Shown here piece after piece: positions 1 to 9,700 of a stretch of DNA of 63,100 bases (position 1 is its first letter; each line of letters starts with the position of its first letter). Under the pieces are notes generated by a model. That model saw nothing but the letters and a program-made list of their open reading frames with translations, did not search any database and was not told the origin of the DNA. This DNA is from Kofleriaceae bacterium (lineage in GTDB: Bacteria > Myxococcota_A > Polyangia > Haliangiales > Haliangiaceae): contig JAGPCY010000049.1 in NCBI GenBank assembly GCA_018057825.1, positions 1-63,100 on the forward strand. Direction: 5' to 3'. A program made the position numbers and the translations under genes.

Positions 1-291
1 GACGCGGCCTCCGCCGCGGCGGCCACCATCGGCGTCCGCGACGCCGCCCCGGCTGCCGCGCCCGCCAAGAAGGCTCCGGCCAAGAAGGCTCCGGCCAAGA
101 AGGCTCCGGCCAAGAAGGCTCCGGCCAAGAAGGCTCCGGCCAAGAAGGCTCCGGCCAAGAAGGCCCCCGCGAAGAAGGCTCCGGCCAAGAAGGCCCCGGC
201 CAAGAAGGCCCCGGCCAAGAAGGCCCCCGCCAAGAAGGCCCCCGCCAAGAAGGCCCCCGCCAAGAAGGCCCCCGCCCAGAAGCGGAAGTAG
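1..291 (+). CDS. Histone H1-like lysine-rich protein, C-terminal part (5' truncated by window edge)
   Basis: The reading frame is open from base 1 and ends at TAG 289-291. After about 20 Ala-rich residues it reads 14 uninterrupted PAKKA pentapeptides (bases 61-270) and ends PAQKRK. Such tails occur in bacterial histone H1-like and AlgP-like DNA-binding proteins, and as extensions on HU-type proteins. They are thought to bind DNA non-specifically and compact the nucleoid. The N-terminal domain lies outside the window, so the exact family cannot be told. The 15-bp DNA repeat makes this tail prone to length change. Confidence 0.8.
   Translation, partial: DAASAAAATIGVRDAAPAAAPAKKAPAKKAPAKKAPAKKAPAKKAPAKKAPAKKAPAKKAPAKKAPAKKAPAKKAPAKKAPAKKAPAKKAPAQKRK
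61..270 (+). repeat. 15-bp tandem repeat coding for 14 PAKKA units
   Basis: There are fourteen contiguous 15-bp units (CCG GCC AAG AAG GCT and synonymous variants). Units in the 5' half mostly end in GCT and those in the 3' half in GCC. This suggests at least two expansion events, or homogenisation within each half. Confidence 0.9.
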
Positions 292-294
292 CCC

Positions 295-315
295 GCGCCG
301 CGCGCGGCCCGGCGC
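295..315. terminator. Possible bidirectional terminator hairpin
   Basis: An inverted repeat GCGCCG (295-300) / CGGCGC (310-315) with a 9-base loop lies in the 28-bp gap between two convergent genes. There is no T-tract, so intrinsic termination is only a suggestion. In DNA this GC-rich, such arms arise easily by chance. Confidence 0.25.
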
Positions 316-319
316 GACC

Positions 320-973
320 TCAGCCGCGCAGCCACGCCAGCCGACGCGCGCTCTCCTCGATGATCACGGGCAGCGACGCGATCAGCTCGTGGCCATCGTC
401 GAGCTCGGTCAGCTCAGCCCGCGGCGTCCGCGCGACGAACGCGCGCGAACCGGCGACGTCGACCACCTCGTCGCGCGTGCCGTGGGCGATCCACGTCGGC
501 ACGGTCACCGACGGCCAGCCACCGCCGGCGGCGTCGACCGCCAGGGCGTCATCGAGGAAGCCGACGTCGACCCGGGCCTCGCAGCGCCGGGCGTAGTCGT
601 AGATCGGCAGCCAGCCGTCCTTCCGCCACGCCGCGACCCCGTCGGGGCCCAGCCGCGCCGCCCACCGCTCGGCCATGCGAAAGGCTGGCGCCAAGAGCAC
701 CAGGGCCGCGACCGCGCCGACCCGCTCGGCGACCCGGGCGGCGATCAGGCCACCGAGGCTCGAGCCGATGAGCGCCACCTGCGGCGCGTCGCCGATCGTC
801 GCGACCACGTGGTCGATCGCCGCCGACAGCCGCAGCCGCTCGAGGGACGGCACCCGCAGATCGAGGCGCTCGACGGCGAAGCCGGCCGCGTCGAGCGCCG
901 TGGCCACCGCGACGCCCTTGGTCGACGCCGGGCCCGACGCGAACCCGTGCAGGTACAGGACCCGCGGCCTCAC
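320..973 (-). CDS. Alpha/beta hydrolase (YqiA/esterase-like)
   Basis: A 217-aa alpha/beta-hydrolase with an N-terminal LYLHGF oxyanion-type motif, nucleophile elbow GSSLGG (Ser72), acid Asp168 in HGTRDEVV and catalytic His195 in DDGHEL. The size and the opening LHGFxSGP resemble YqiA-type esterases; the substrate is unknown. The start is a GTG (973-971) whose bases overlap the TGA of the upstream aldo/keto reductase, so the two genes are probably translationally coupled. A second in-frame GTG lies one codon upstream (976). Confidence 0.85.
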   Translation of the reverse strand: MRPRVLYLHGFASGPASTKGVAVATALDAAGFAVERLDLRVPSLERLRLSAAIDHVVATIGDAPQVALIGSSLGGLIAARVAERVGAVAALVLLAPAFRMAERWAARLGPDGVAAWRKDGWLPIYDYARRCEARVDVGFLDDALAVDAAGGGWPSVTVPTWIAHGTRDEVVDVAGSRAFVARTPRAELTELDDGHELIASLPVIIEESARRLAWLRG

Positions 974-2001
974 CACGCCCCGCCACCGATGCGGGCGATG
1001 AAGTCGTAGGGGTACCCGAGCTCGAAGGCCGAGACCTGATCGAGGCGCGCCACCTGCTCGGCCGACAACGCGACCTCGGCCGCCGCCAGGTTGTCGTCGA
1101 GCTGGGCCACCGTGCGGGCGCCGAAGATCACGCTGGTCACCGTCGGCTTGTGGAGAAGCCACGCCAGCGCGAGCTGGGCCGGCGTGACGTCGAGCTCGCC
1201 CGCCATCGCCACCAGCGCCTCGACGATCGCCCAGTGTCGCGGCGTGTCGTAGCGGCCCCAGCGATCGCGCCAGCGCGCCAGGCGGCTGCCGTCGGGCGGG
1301 GCCTGGGCCGCGCGGTACTTGCCCGACAGGAAGCCGGCGGCCAGCGGCGACCACGGCAGGATGCCCAGGCCCCACTGCCGACACAGCGGCACGTGCTCGC
1401 GCTCGAGGCCGCGCTCGACGAGGTTGTACTGCGCCTGCAGGGTGACGAAGCGCGCGCGATCGGCGGCGCGCGCACGCCACAGACTGTCGACCAGGCGATA
1501 GGCGGCGTAGTTCGAACAGCCGAGGTAGACCACCTTGCCGGCGGTGACCAGATCGTCGAGGGCGCGCAAGGTCTCGTCCTCGTCGACCGCCAGGTCCTGC
1601 ATGTGGATCTGGTACAGGTCGATGCGGTCGGTGCCGAGGCGCCGCAGCGAGTCCTCGACGCAGCGGACGATGCGGTAGCGCGATGCGCCGCTGGCGTTGG
1701 GCCCGGCGCCCATCGTGAAGCGGAACTTGGTGGCCAGGACCAGGCGATCGCGGACGCCGGCGCGGTCGGCGAGCCACGCGCCGAGCACCCGCTCGGACAG
1801 CCCGTCCTGACCGTAGACGTCGGCGGTGTCGATGAAGTTGATGCCGCCCTCGACCGCGCGATCGAGGATGGCGTGGGCGGTCGCGTCGTCGCAGCCGACC
1901 TGATGCATGAACGACTGGGCGTCGGCCTCGCCGAAGGTCATCGCGCCGAGGCAGAGGGTCGAGACCTTGGCGCCGGCGGCGCCGAGTGGACGGTAACGCA
2001 T
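970..2001 (-). CDS. Aldo/keto reductase
   Basis: A 343-aa protein starting MRYRPLGAAGAKVS, with the usual opening of this family followed by LCLGAMTFG. FIDTADVYG (catalytic Asp and Tyr), the LATKF lysine strand and an IHMQD-type strand all fit an NADPH-dependent (beta/alpha)8 aldo/keto reductase acting on aldehydes or ketones. Specificity cannot be read. The ATG at 2001 was chosen because homologues start here, although the frame is open further upstream. It is divergent from the HAD gene, with an 87-bp gap, and its stop overlaps the hydrolase start. Confidence 0.9.
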   Translation of the reverse strand: MRYRPLGAAGAKVSTLCLGAMTFGEADAQSFMHQVGCDDATAHAILDRAVEGGINFIDTADVYGQDGLSERVLGAWLADRAGVRDRLVLATKFRFTMGAGPNASGASRYRIVRCVEDSLRRLGTDRIDLYQIHMQDLAVDEDETLRALDDLVTAGKVVYLGCSNYAAYRLVDSLWRARAADRARFVTLQAQYNLVERGLEREHVPLCRQWGLGILPWSPLAAGFLSGKYRAAQAPPDGSRLARWRDRWGRYDTPRHWAIVEALVAMAGELDVTPAQLALAWLLHKPTVTSVIFGARTVAQLDDNLAAAEVALSAEQVARLDQVSAFELGYPYDFIARIGGGAW

Positions 2002-2088
2002 GGGCCGAGTGTGCACCGTCAGGCGACCGCGCGGGATCGGCGGCGCGCCCTCGTGACTTGCCGGCGCGTGGGCCCTATCGTGCCGGCC

Positions 2089-2742
2089 ATGGCCCACCTC
2101 CGCGCCGCGCTGTTCGATCTCGACGGCACGCTGGTCGATAGCCTGGCCGACCTCGGCGCCGCCCTGGCCTCGGCCCTCGCGGTCGTCGGGCTGGCGCCGC
2201 CCGACGACGCCGCGCTGCGGACGATGATCGGCCTGGGCGCGCGGACCCTGGTCGAGCGCGCGGTCGCCGGCCGCGCCGACGTCGATCGGGTGCTGGCCGA
2301 CTTCCGCGACGCCTATCGCGCCCGGCCGATCGTCGAGACCCGGCTGTACCCGGGCATCGCGTCAGCCCTCGACCGCCTGACCGACGCCGGCCTGACCTTC
2401 GCGGTGGTGTCGAACAAGCCCCACGACCTGACCGTGACGCTGGCGGCGCAGCTCCTCGCGCCGTGGCCGTTCGCCGCGATCTACGGCCAGCGCCCGGCGG
2501 TGCCGCTCAAGCCCGACCCGACCGCCGCGCTGTGCGCCGCCGACGAGCTGGGCGTGCCGCCCACCACCTGCGCGTTCATCGGCGACTCGGCGGTGGACAT
2601 CGCGACCGCGCGGGCCGCGGGGATGCGCGCGATCGGCGTGGCCTGGGGCTTCCGCGGGCGGGCCGAGCTCGACGCCGCCGACGCCGACGTCGTGGTCGAC
2701 GAGCCGGCGGCGCTGGTGACCGCGATCACGAGCCCGACGTGA
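2089..2742 (+). CDS. gph: HAD phosphatase, phosphoglycolate phosphatase-like
   Basis: A 217-aa HAD hydrolase. Motif I is FDLDGTLVDS (nucleophile Asp10, acid Asp12), motif II lies in VVSNKPHD, the motif III lysine in LKPDP and motif IV is FIGDSAVD. The helical cap between motifs I and II and the length match phosphoglycolate phosphatases, which clear 2-phosphoglycolate. Pyrophosphatase PpaX or another small-phosphate phosphatase is possible. ATG 2089 is the only start that gives the normal N-terminus; the frame is open far upstream because of high GC. Confidence 0.85.
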   Translation: MAHLRAALFDLDGTLVDSLADLGAALASALAVVGLAPPDDAALRTMIGLGARTLVERAVAGRADVDRVLADFRDAYRARPIVETRLYPGIASALDRLTDAGLTFAVVSNKPHDLTVTLAAQLLAPWPFAAIYGQRPAVPLKPDPTAALCAADELGVPPTTCAFIGDSAVDIATARAAGMRAIGVAWGFRGRAELDAADADVVVDEPAALVTAITSPT

Positions 2743-2782
2743 CGACCAGATCGTGACGACCGGACCGTGACTGAACCGTGAC
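2738..2782. promoter_or_regulatory. Four spaced CGTGAC direct repeats upstream of the desaturase
   Basis: CGTGAC occurs at 2738-2743, 2752-2757, 2766-2771 and 2777-2782, with start-to-start spacings of 14, 14 and 11 bases. The cluster ends 45 bp before the desaturase start, and its first copy overlaps the stop of the HAD gene. Regular same-strand repeats at this place suggest a binding array for an activator or repressor. No regulator can be named. Confidence 0.4.
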
Positions 2783-2827
2783 CGGATTGTCGGCGGGGCG
2801 TCGTCGGCCGCGCGGTAGATCGTGAGC

Positions 2828-3742
2828 ATGTTGACCGCGGCCAAGGCCCAAGCCCGCGGCTGGCGCAGCATCTACGGCAACGCGCTGGCCCTGCCCTTCT
2901 GGATGATCCACGTCGGCGCGATCGCGGGCGTGGTCGCGCTGGGCTGGTCGTGGCGCGGCCTGGCCTGGGCGCTCGGGCTGTACGCGGTCCGGCTGTTCTT
3001 CGTCACCGCCGCGTACCACCGCTACTTCTCGCACCGCGCGTACAAGACCTCGCGCTGGTTCCAGTTCGTGCTGGCGCTCGGCGCCACGGCGACCGCGCAG
3101 AAGGGCGTCCTGTGGTGGGCCGCGCACCACCGCCGCCACCACCGCGCCTCCGACACCGCCGACGATCTGCACTCGCCCTACCACGGCGGCTTCTGGTGGT
3201 CGCACATGGGCTGGATCCTCGCCCGCGACTTCGAGGGCACCGACCACGCGGCGATCAAGGACTTCGCGCGCTACCCGGAGCTGCGCTGGCTCGATCGCTA
3301 CTGGGTGGTGCCGCCGATCGCGACCGCGATCGTCACCTACCTGATCGGTGGCTGGTTCGGGTTGACCTGGGCCTTCGCGGTCTCCCAGGTGCTGTGCTGG
3401 CACGGCACGTTCACGATCAACTCGCTGTCGCACCTGTGGGGCGGACGGCGGTACCAGTCGGGCGACGACTCGCGCAACAACCCGATCCTGGCGATCGTCA
3501 CCCTCGGCGAGGGCTGGCACAACAACCACCACCACTACCAGGTGGCGGCGCGCCAGGGCTTCTTCTGGTGGGAGTACGACGTCACCTACTACGTGCTGCG
3601 GCTCCTGGCCGTGCTCGGGTTGGTCCGCGACCTCCACGGCGTGCCGGAGCACATCCGGTCGGGCAGCCGCAAGGCCGGCACCTTCGCCGGCGGCGACCCC
3701 GCGAATGCCGGCCGGTCGGCTGTGACCGCCGACGCCCCGTGA
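2828..3742 (+). CDS. Membrane fatty-acid (acyl-CoA) desaturase
   Basis: A 304-aa integral-membrane di-iron desaturase. The three histidine boxes are HRYFSH (His64-His69), HHRRHH (His100-105) and HNNHHH (His231-236), separated by hydrophobic membrane segments. The pattern is that of stearoyl-CoA/delta-9 desaturases, which put a double bond into saturated acyl chains using O2. ATG 2828 is preferred; a GTG six bases upstream (2822) is also in frame. No convincing Shine-Dalgarno sequence is visible. Confidence 0.92.
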   Translation: MLTAAKAQARGWRSIYGNALALPFWMIHVGAIAGVVALGWSWRGLAWALGLYAVRLFFVTAAYHRYFSHRAYKTSRWFQFVLALGATATAQKGVLWWAAHHRRHHRASDTADDLHSPYHGGFWWSHMGWILARDFEGTDHAAIKDFARYPELRWLDRYWVVPPIATAIVTYLIGGWFGLTWAFAVSQVLCWHGTFTINSLSHLWGGRRYQSGDDSRNNPILAIVTLGEGWHNNHHHYQVAARQGFFWWEYDVTYYVLRLLAVLGLVRDLHGVPEHIRSGSRKAGTFAGGDPANAGRSAVTADAP

Positions 3743-3779
3743 TACCGTCGTCGATGCCGCGGTAGGCGCCGCGGCGGCG

Positions 3780-6700
3780 ATGACCCAGCGGCAGGACGAC
3801 ACCCCGACCCGGCCGACCCCGATCGCGGCGGCCGATCTCGACGGCTTCCGCAAGGATCCGCGCGACGGCGCGCGCTTCGCGACGGTGCGCTCGGCCTTGC
3901 GCGCCGGTGGTCAAGGCGAGCTGCTCGCCGAGGTGTGCGAGCTGCGCGCCCCCTTCGAGCCCAACCCGAGCAAGGCCGCCGATCTGTGGGCCGAGGCCGG
4001 CGAGGTCCGCGCCGTGCTCGGCCACGCCGCCGCCGCCGAGCGCGACCTGCGCGCCGCGTGCGCCCTCGACCCGGCCCACGAGCAGGCCGCGGCGCGCCTG
4101 GTCGAGACCTTCCTCACCACCGGCCGGCCGGCCGAGGCCGGCGACGTCCTCGAGGCCGAGCTCGACGAGCTGACCAAGCGCGCCGAGGCCAACCCCGGCA
4201 AGGCCAAGACCGACCGCGCCGGCACGACCCGCCGCGCCGCGCGCCACCGCACCGCGGCGGCGCTGTGGGACCAGCAGCTCGGCCGCATCGATCGCGCGCT
4301 GGCGCACTGGCAGGCGGCCTGGCGCCTCGAGCCCGAGCGGACCGACGCCCTGGCCGCGGCGCGCGCGCTCTACGCGTCCCTCGGCGACGACGCGATGGTG
4401 GCCAAGCTGTACCGCGCCGAGCTCGACGTGCTCGGCGACAAGGCGCCGCCGGTCGGGCGCGCCAAGCTGTGGCTGGCCCTGGCCAAGGTCGAGCTGCGCC
4501 GCGGTGACGGCAAGGCCGCGGCGGCCGCCGCCGATCGCGCGGTCCGCCTCGACGCCGAGGCCGCGGCGGCGCGCGAACTCTTGGCCGAGATCTACGGCTC
4601 GCCGGCGTGGGCCGCGACCGCCGACGATCCCGCGGCCGGCGCCCGCAAGGCCAGCGAGCTGTACGGCGAGCTCGGGCGCGCCGCGTTCGCCGCCGGCGAC
4701 GCCAGCGCCGGCCTGGGCTACCTGCGGCGCGCGGTCGGCGCCGACCCGTACCACGCCGGCGCCGCCACCGCCCTCGAGGCCGCCCTGCGCGCGGCCGAGC
4801 GCTGGGACGAGCTCGATCGCCTGCTGGCCCAGCGCGCCGCCCTGGCCGCCTACGCCGGCGCCGACGACGAGCGCCGCGCCCTGGTGGCGCAGCGGGTCGA
4901 GCTGTTCGAGCGGCAACGTCCGGATCGCGGACAGCTCATCACCGCCCTGACCGAGCTGGCCAGCCTCGAGCCGCCGCGCGGCCCGGCCGCGACCCGGCTG
5001 CGCACGCTGTTGCGCGAGGACCAACGCTTCGCCGAGCTCATCGCCCAACACGAGCGCGACCTCGCCGGCCTGGGCGGCGAGCCGGCGGCCCAGGTCGCCG
5101 AGCTCCTCGAGCTCGCCACGCTGGTGCGCGATCACGGCCAGGACAAGGATCGCGCCGCCGAGCTCTTGCACCAGGCCCTGAGCCTGGACCCGACCAACGA
5201 CGACGCCCTGGCCCGCTACGTCGAGCACTTCCGCGAGCGCCGCGACTTCCGCGGACTGTGCGATCTCTACGAGTTCTCCCTCGACAACGCCCGCGAGGCT
5301 GGCGCCGCGACCGGCGAGCTGGTGCGCCGGCTCGAGGAGATCGCCCAGATCTGCGAGCTGCGCCTGGGCGACGTGCCGCGCGCCCTCGACGCCTGGCGGC
5401 GGATCGAGGAGCTCGAGCCGGGTGGCCCCAAGGCCCGCGAGGCGATCCGTCGGCTGAGCGGTCGCGCCAAGCAGTGGGAGCAACTGGTCGCGGTCCTCGA
5501 GGGCGAGGCCGCGGCGGCGGCCACCGGCGGCGAGCGCGCCGACACCCTGCGCCGGATCGCCACCACCTACCGCGAGCGCCAGGTCGAGCCGCGGCGGGCG
5601 ATCGCGCTGTACGAGGAGGTCCTCGAGCTGCGCCCCGACGACGAGGTCGCGCCCAAGGCGCTGATCGAGCTGTACGAGCGCGAAGGCGACGACGCCGGCC
5701 TGGCCCGGACCCTGCGCCGCCAGCTCGAGCTCGACGCCCGCCGGCTCGGCGACGATCCCGCGGTCCGGGCCGGGGCGCCGCGCGAGTGGCCGGTCGGCAA
5801 GCGCATCGAGCGCCTGACCGCGCTGCGCAAGCTGGCGACGATGTGCGAGACCCGGCTGGGTGACGTCGACGGCGTGGTCTACGCCGCCAGCGGCGTCCTC
5901 GAGATCATCCCCGGCGATCGCGACGCCCTCGATCGCATGGCCCGCGCCCTCGAGCAGGCCGGCGACAAGAAGCGCCTGATCCAGACCCTCGAGTACCACG
6001 CCGCCGCCGCCACCGGCCCGGCCGAGCGGGCCAAGATCATGCGCCGGCTGGCGCGCATGGCGGTCGACGATGGCGATCACGCCCGCGCCCTCGAGCGCTG
6101 GGAGCAAGCGCTCAAGGCCGCGCCCACCGACGAGGAGGCCCTGGCCGCGGTGGCCGATCTCTACGAGGCCGCCCAGCGCTGGGGCGAGCTGGCCGCGGTG
6201 CTCGAGCGCCTCGATCTGGTCCGGTATCCGCCGACCGCGGCGGCGCCCGAGCCGGGCTCCGCGGCCGCCGCCCTGCGGGCCCGCGATCTCACCCGCTACG
6301 CGGTGATCGTCGACGACAAGCTCGGCGACGGCCAGCGCGCGATCAAGGCCTGGGAGCGGCTGCGCGAGGTCACGCCCCGCGATCGCGCGGCCCTCGAGGC
6401 CCTGGCCCGGCTGTACCGCGGCGCCGCGCGCTACCGCGAGCTGGCCGATCTGCTGGCGGTCCACGCCGAGGTCTACGCCGTCGACGATCTGGCCAAGGCC
6501 ACCGCCGCCGCCCGCGAGCGGGCCAGCGTGCTGGCCGATCGCCTGGGCGCCACCGACGAGGCCTGCAAGCAGCTCGAGCGCCTGGTGGCCGAGCTGGCCC
6601 CGACCGATCTCGACGCCCACTCGCTCCTGCGCCGGCTCTACGAGGCCCGCGGCGACTTCCAGTCGGCGGTCCGGATCGCCGAGCGCGAGCTGTACCTGCT

Positions 6701-9700
6701 GGCCGAGCCGGCGGCCAAGATCGCCCGCGCGCTCGAGATCGGCGTGACCTGTCGCGATCGGCTGGGCGACGCGGCGCGCGCGCTCCAGGCCTACGAGCGG
6801 GTGCTGGCGATCGATCCCCACCACGACGAGGCGCTGGCCGCCGCCGCCGAGCTGCACGAGCGCCTGGGCGATCTCAAGGGCGCGCTGGCGGTCCTCGAGC
6901 GGCGCCTGGCCCGCACCGAGGAGCGCCGGACCCGGCGCGGCCTGCACCAGCGGATCGCCACGCTCACCGCCGAGAAGCTCGGCGACCACCGCGGCGGCAT
7001 GAAGGCGTGGCGGCGCGCTCACGACGAGGCGCCCGAGCCGTCGACGCTGGCCGAGCTGCGGCGCGCCGCAGAGGCCTACGGTCTGTGGCGCGAGCTGGCC
7101 GAGGTCTACGACGGCGAGCGCAAGCGCCTGGCCGGCGCCGGCGACCCGGCGGCCCTGGTGGCGATCGATCGCGAGCTGGCGGCGGTGTGCGAGCGGCGGC
7201 TGTCGGATCGGCCGCGGGCGATGGCGGCCCTGTCCGAGGCCCTGGCCGCGACGCCGCGCGATCGCGACCTCCTGGCCGAGCTCGAGCGCCTGGCCGCCGA
7301 GGCCGATCAGCGGCCGCTGTGGCGCCAGGTCGTCGACGGTCACGATCTGGCGCTGCGCGCGATCGGCGGCGCCGCCCGGGCCGAGCTCCACGCCAACAAG
7401 GCCCGGCTGCTCGACGACAAGCTCGGCGATCCCAAGGCGGCCGCCGCCGAGCTCCTGGCGGCCTTCGCCTGGGACCCCGACCGCGAAGACACCCGGACCG
7501 CGCTGTACAAGCTGGCCGGCAAGTCCCGGACCTGGGCCGACGTGCTGGCGGTCGAGACCGCGCTGGCCGAGCGCGCCACCGGCGGCGAGCGCCTGGCGGC
7601 GCTGCGCCGGCGCGCCCAGGTGATCGAGGAGCAGCAGAAGGATCTGCCGCGAGCGTTCCGCGGCCACCTGGTCGGGTTCATGCTGGCGCCCGAGGACGCC
7701 GACACCCTGGCCCACCTGTGGCGCCTGGCGCGCGCGATCGGCAAGTACCGCGACATCGATCGCACCCCCAAGCCCGAGCCGCCGGCCGCGCCGATCCAGC
7801 TCGAGCGCGAGCTGCCGCCGCCCGAACCGGTCGGGCGCGCCGCCGCCGCCACCGAAGAGCTGGTTCTACCCGACTCTGGCGATCTGGTCGACGACGACGA
7901 CCTCGCCGAGTTCGGCGATCTGTCGGTCGGCGACTCGACCCAGCCCCTCGACATCGACGAGCTGCTGCCGCCGGCCCAGGCCCTGGCCAAGGCCAGCGCA
8001 CCGCCGCCGCCGACCGGGAAGCCGCGGTTGCCGCCACCGCCGCCGCGCCCCCCCAAGATCGTGCCGCGCACCCAGCCGCCGCCGGCGCCGCGCAAGGCCC
8101 AGGCCGCGGTCCGCCGTCCGCCGCTGCCGCAGCTCCCGCACCGGCCCTTCGAGTCGCCGTGGGAGGAGCTGGCCGCCGCCTACGACCTGTTGCCGGCCAC
8201 CGACGGCGACGCCAAGGTGCGCTGGCTGTATCGCGCCGCCGAGGCGTGGGAGAACGGCGCCCGTGAGGTCGGGCGCGCCTTCGATACCCTGGCCCGCGCC
8301 CTCGAGCTGGCGCGGCGTGGGCCGACCGGCGACGCCGAGGCCCGGGCGCGGCTGCATCGGTTCGCCGGCGATCACGACACCTGGGATCGCCTGGCCGCGC
8401 TGTACGAGGGCCTGGCCGAGGACACCCACACCCCGGCGGCCGCGGTCGAGCTCCTGATGGAGGTGGCGGCGATCCGCGAGCGCCAGGGCGCCGGGCCGCG
8501 GGCCGAGGCGCAGTACCGCCGGATCCTCGGGATGCGCCCCGACGATCGCGTGGCCCGCGGCAAGCTCGAGGCCCTGTACCGCGCCGGCCAGCGCTGGGTC
8601 GAGCTGGCGGCGTCCCTCGAGGAGCGCACCGATCCGCGGCTGGGCACCGCGGCGCCCGAGGCCGAACGCCCGACGCTCCTGCGCGAGCTGGCGGCGATCT
8701 ACGACGGTCACCTCGGCCACCCCCACGACGCGATCGACACCCTCGAGCGCCTGCGCACGTTGGCGCCGACCGAGGTCGCGGTGCTGCGCGAGCTAGGCGC
8801 GCTCTACGGCAAGGTCGGGCGGTGGAGCAAGGTCATCGAGGCCCACGCCAAGATCGTCGAGGTCGCCGACGGAACCCCCGAGGCCCGCGAGGCCCTGCGC
8901 GCGATCGCCCAGGTCTACGAGAGCGAGCTCGAGTTGCCCGAGCGCGCGATCGAGCACTACCAGCAGCTCGTCGGCCAGTGGCCCGATGACCTCGACGCCC
9001 TGGCCGCCCTCGATCGCCTGTGCCAGGGCGCGGCGCGCTGGACCGAGCTGGCCGAGGTGCTGCGACGCCGGGCGGCCCTGGCGGCGGCCCCGACCGAGCG
9101 GGCCGCGCTGTTGGCGCGCCGAGCCCAGATCCTGTCCGACTGGCTGGGCGCGCCCGAGGAGGCGGCCGCGGCGCTGCGCCACGCCCGCACGATCGCCCCC
9201 GGCGATCCGGCGCTGACCGAGCAGCTCCTGGCCGCGCTGATCGCCGCCGGCCGCCATCGCGAGGCGGTGGCCGTGATCGAGGGCCGGCTCGAGGGCCTGG
9301 GCCCCGAGGCCGCGGCGGGCGAGCGCGCCGCGCTCCACCTGCGGCTGGCCCAGCTCCGCCTCGACGGGCTCGGCGACACCGCTGGCGCCCGGGCCGCGGT
9401 CGGCGCAGCGCTGGCCCTGGTGCCGACCCACCCGACCGCGCTGGCGATGCTGGCCCGCCTGGCCGACGGCGACGACGATCCCAGGATCTTCGTCGACGCC
9501 AAGCTGCGCGAGGCCGAGGCGGCGACCGACGACGAGGCCCGGGTCGCGGCGCTCTACGACGCCGGCGTCGCGCTGCGCGATCGGGTCGGCGACACCGCCG
9601 GCGCGCGCGCCGCCTTCGAGCGCGTGGTCGCGGTCCGGCCCTACCACGCCGACGCGGTGTGGGCCCTGGCCGGCCTGATCGAACAGGGCGGCGATCCCGA

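Noticed and set aside
3582-7715. 1377-residue open frame on the minus strand
   Set aside because: It lies entirely opposite the TPR gene, is rich in Gly/Leu/Gln/Arg without domains, and arises from the G/C-ending codons of the true gene.
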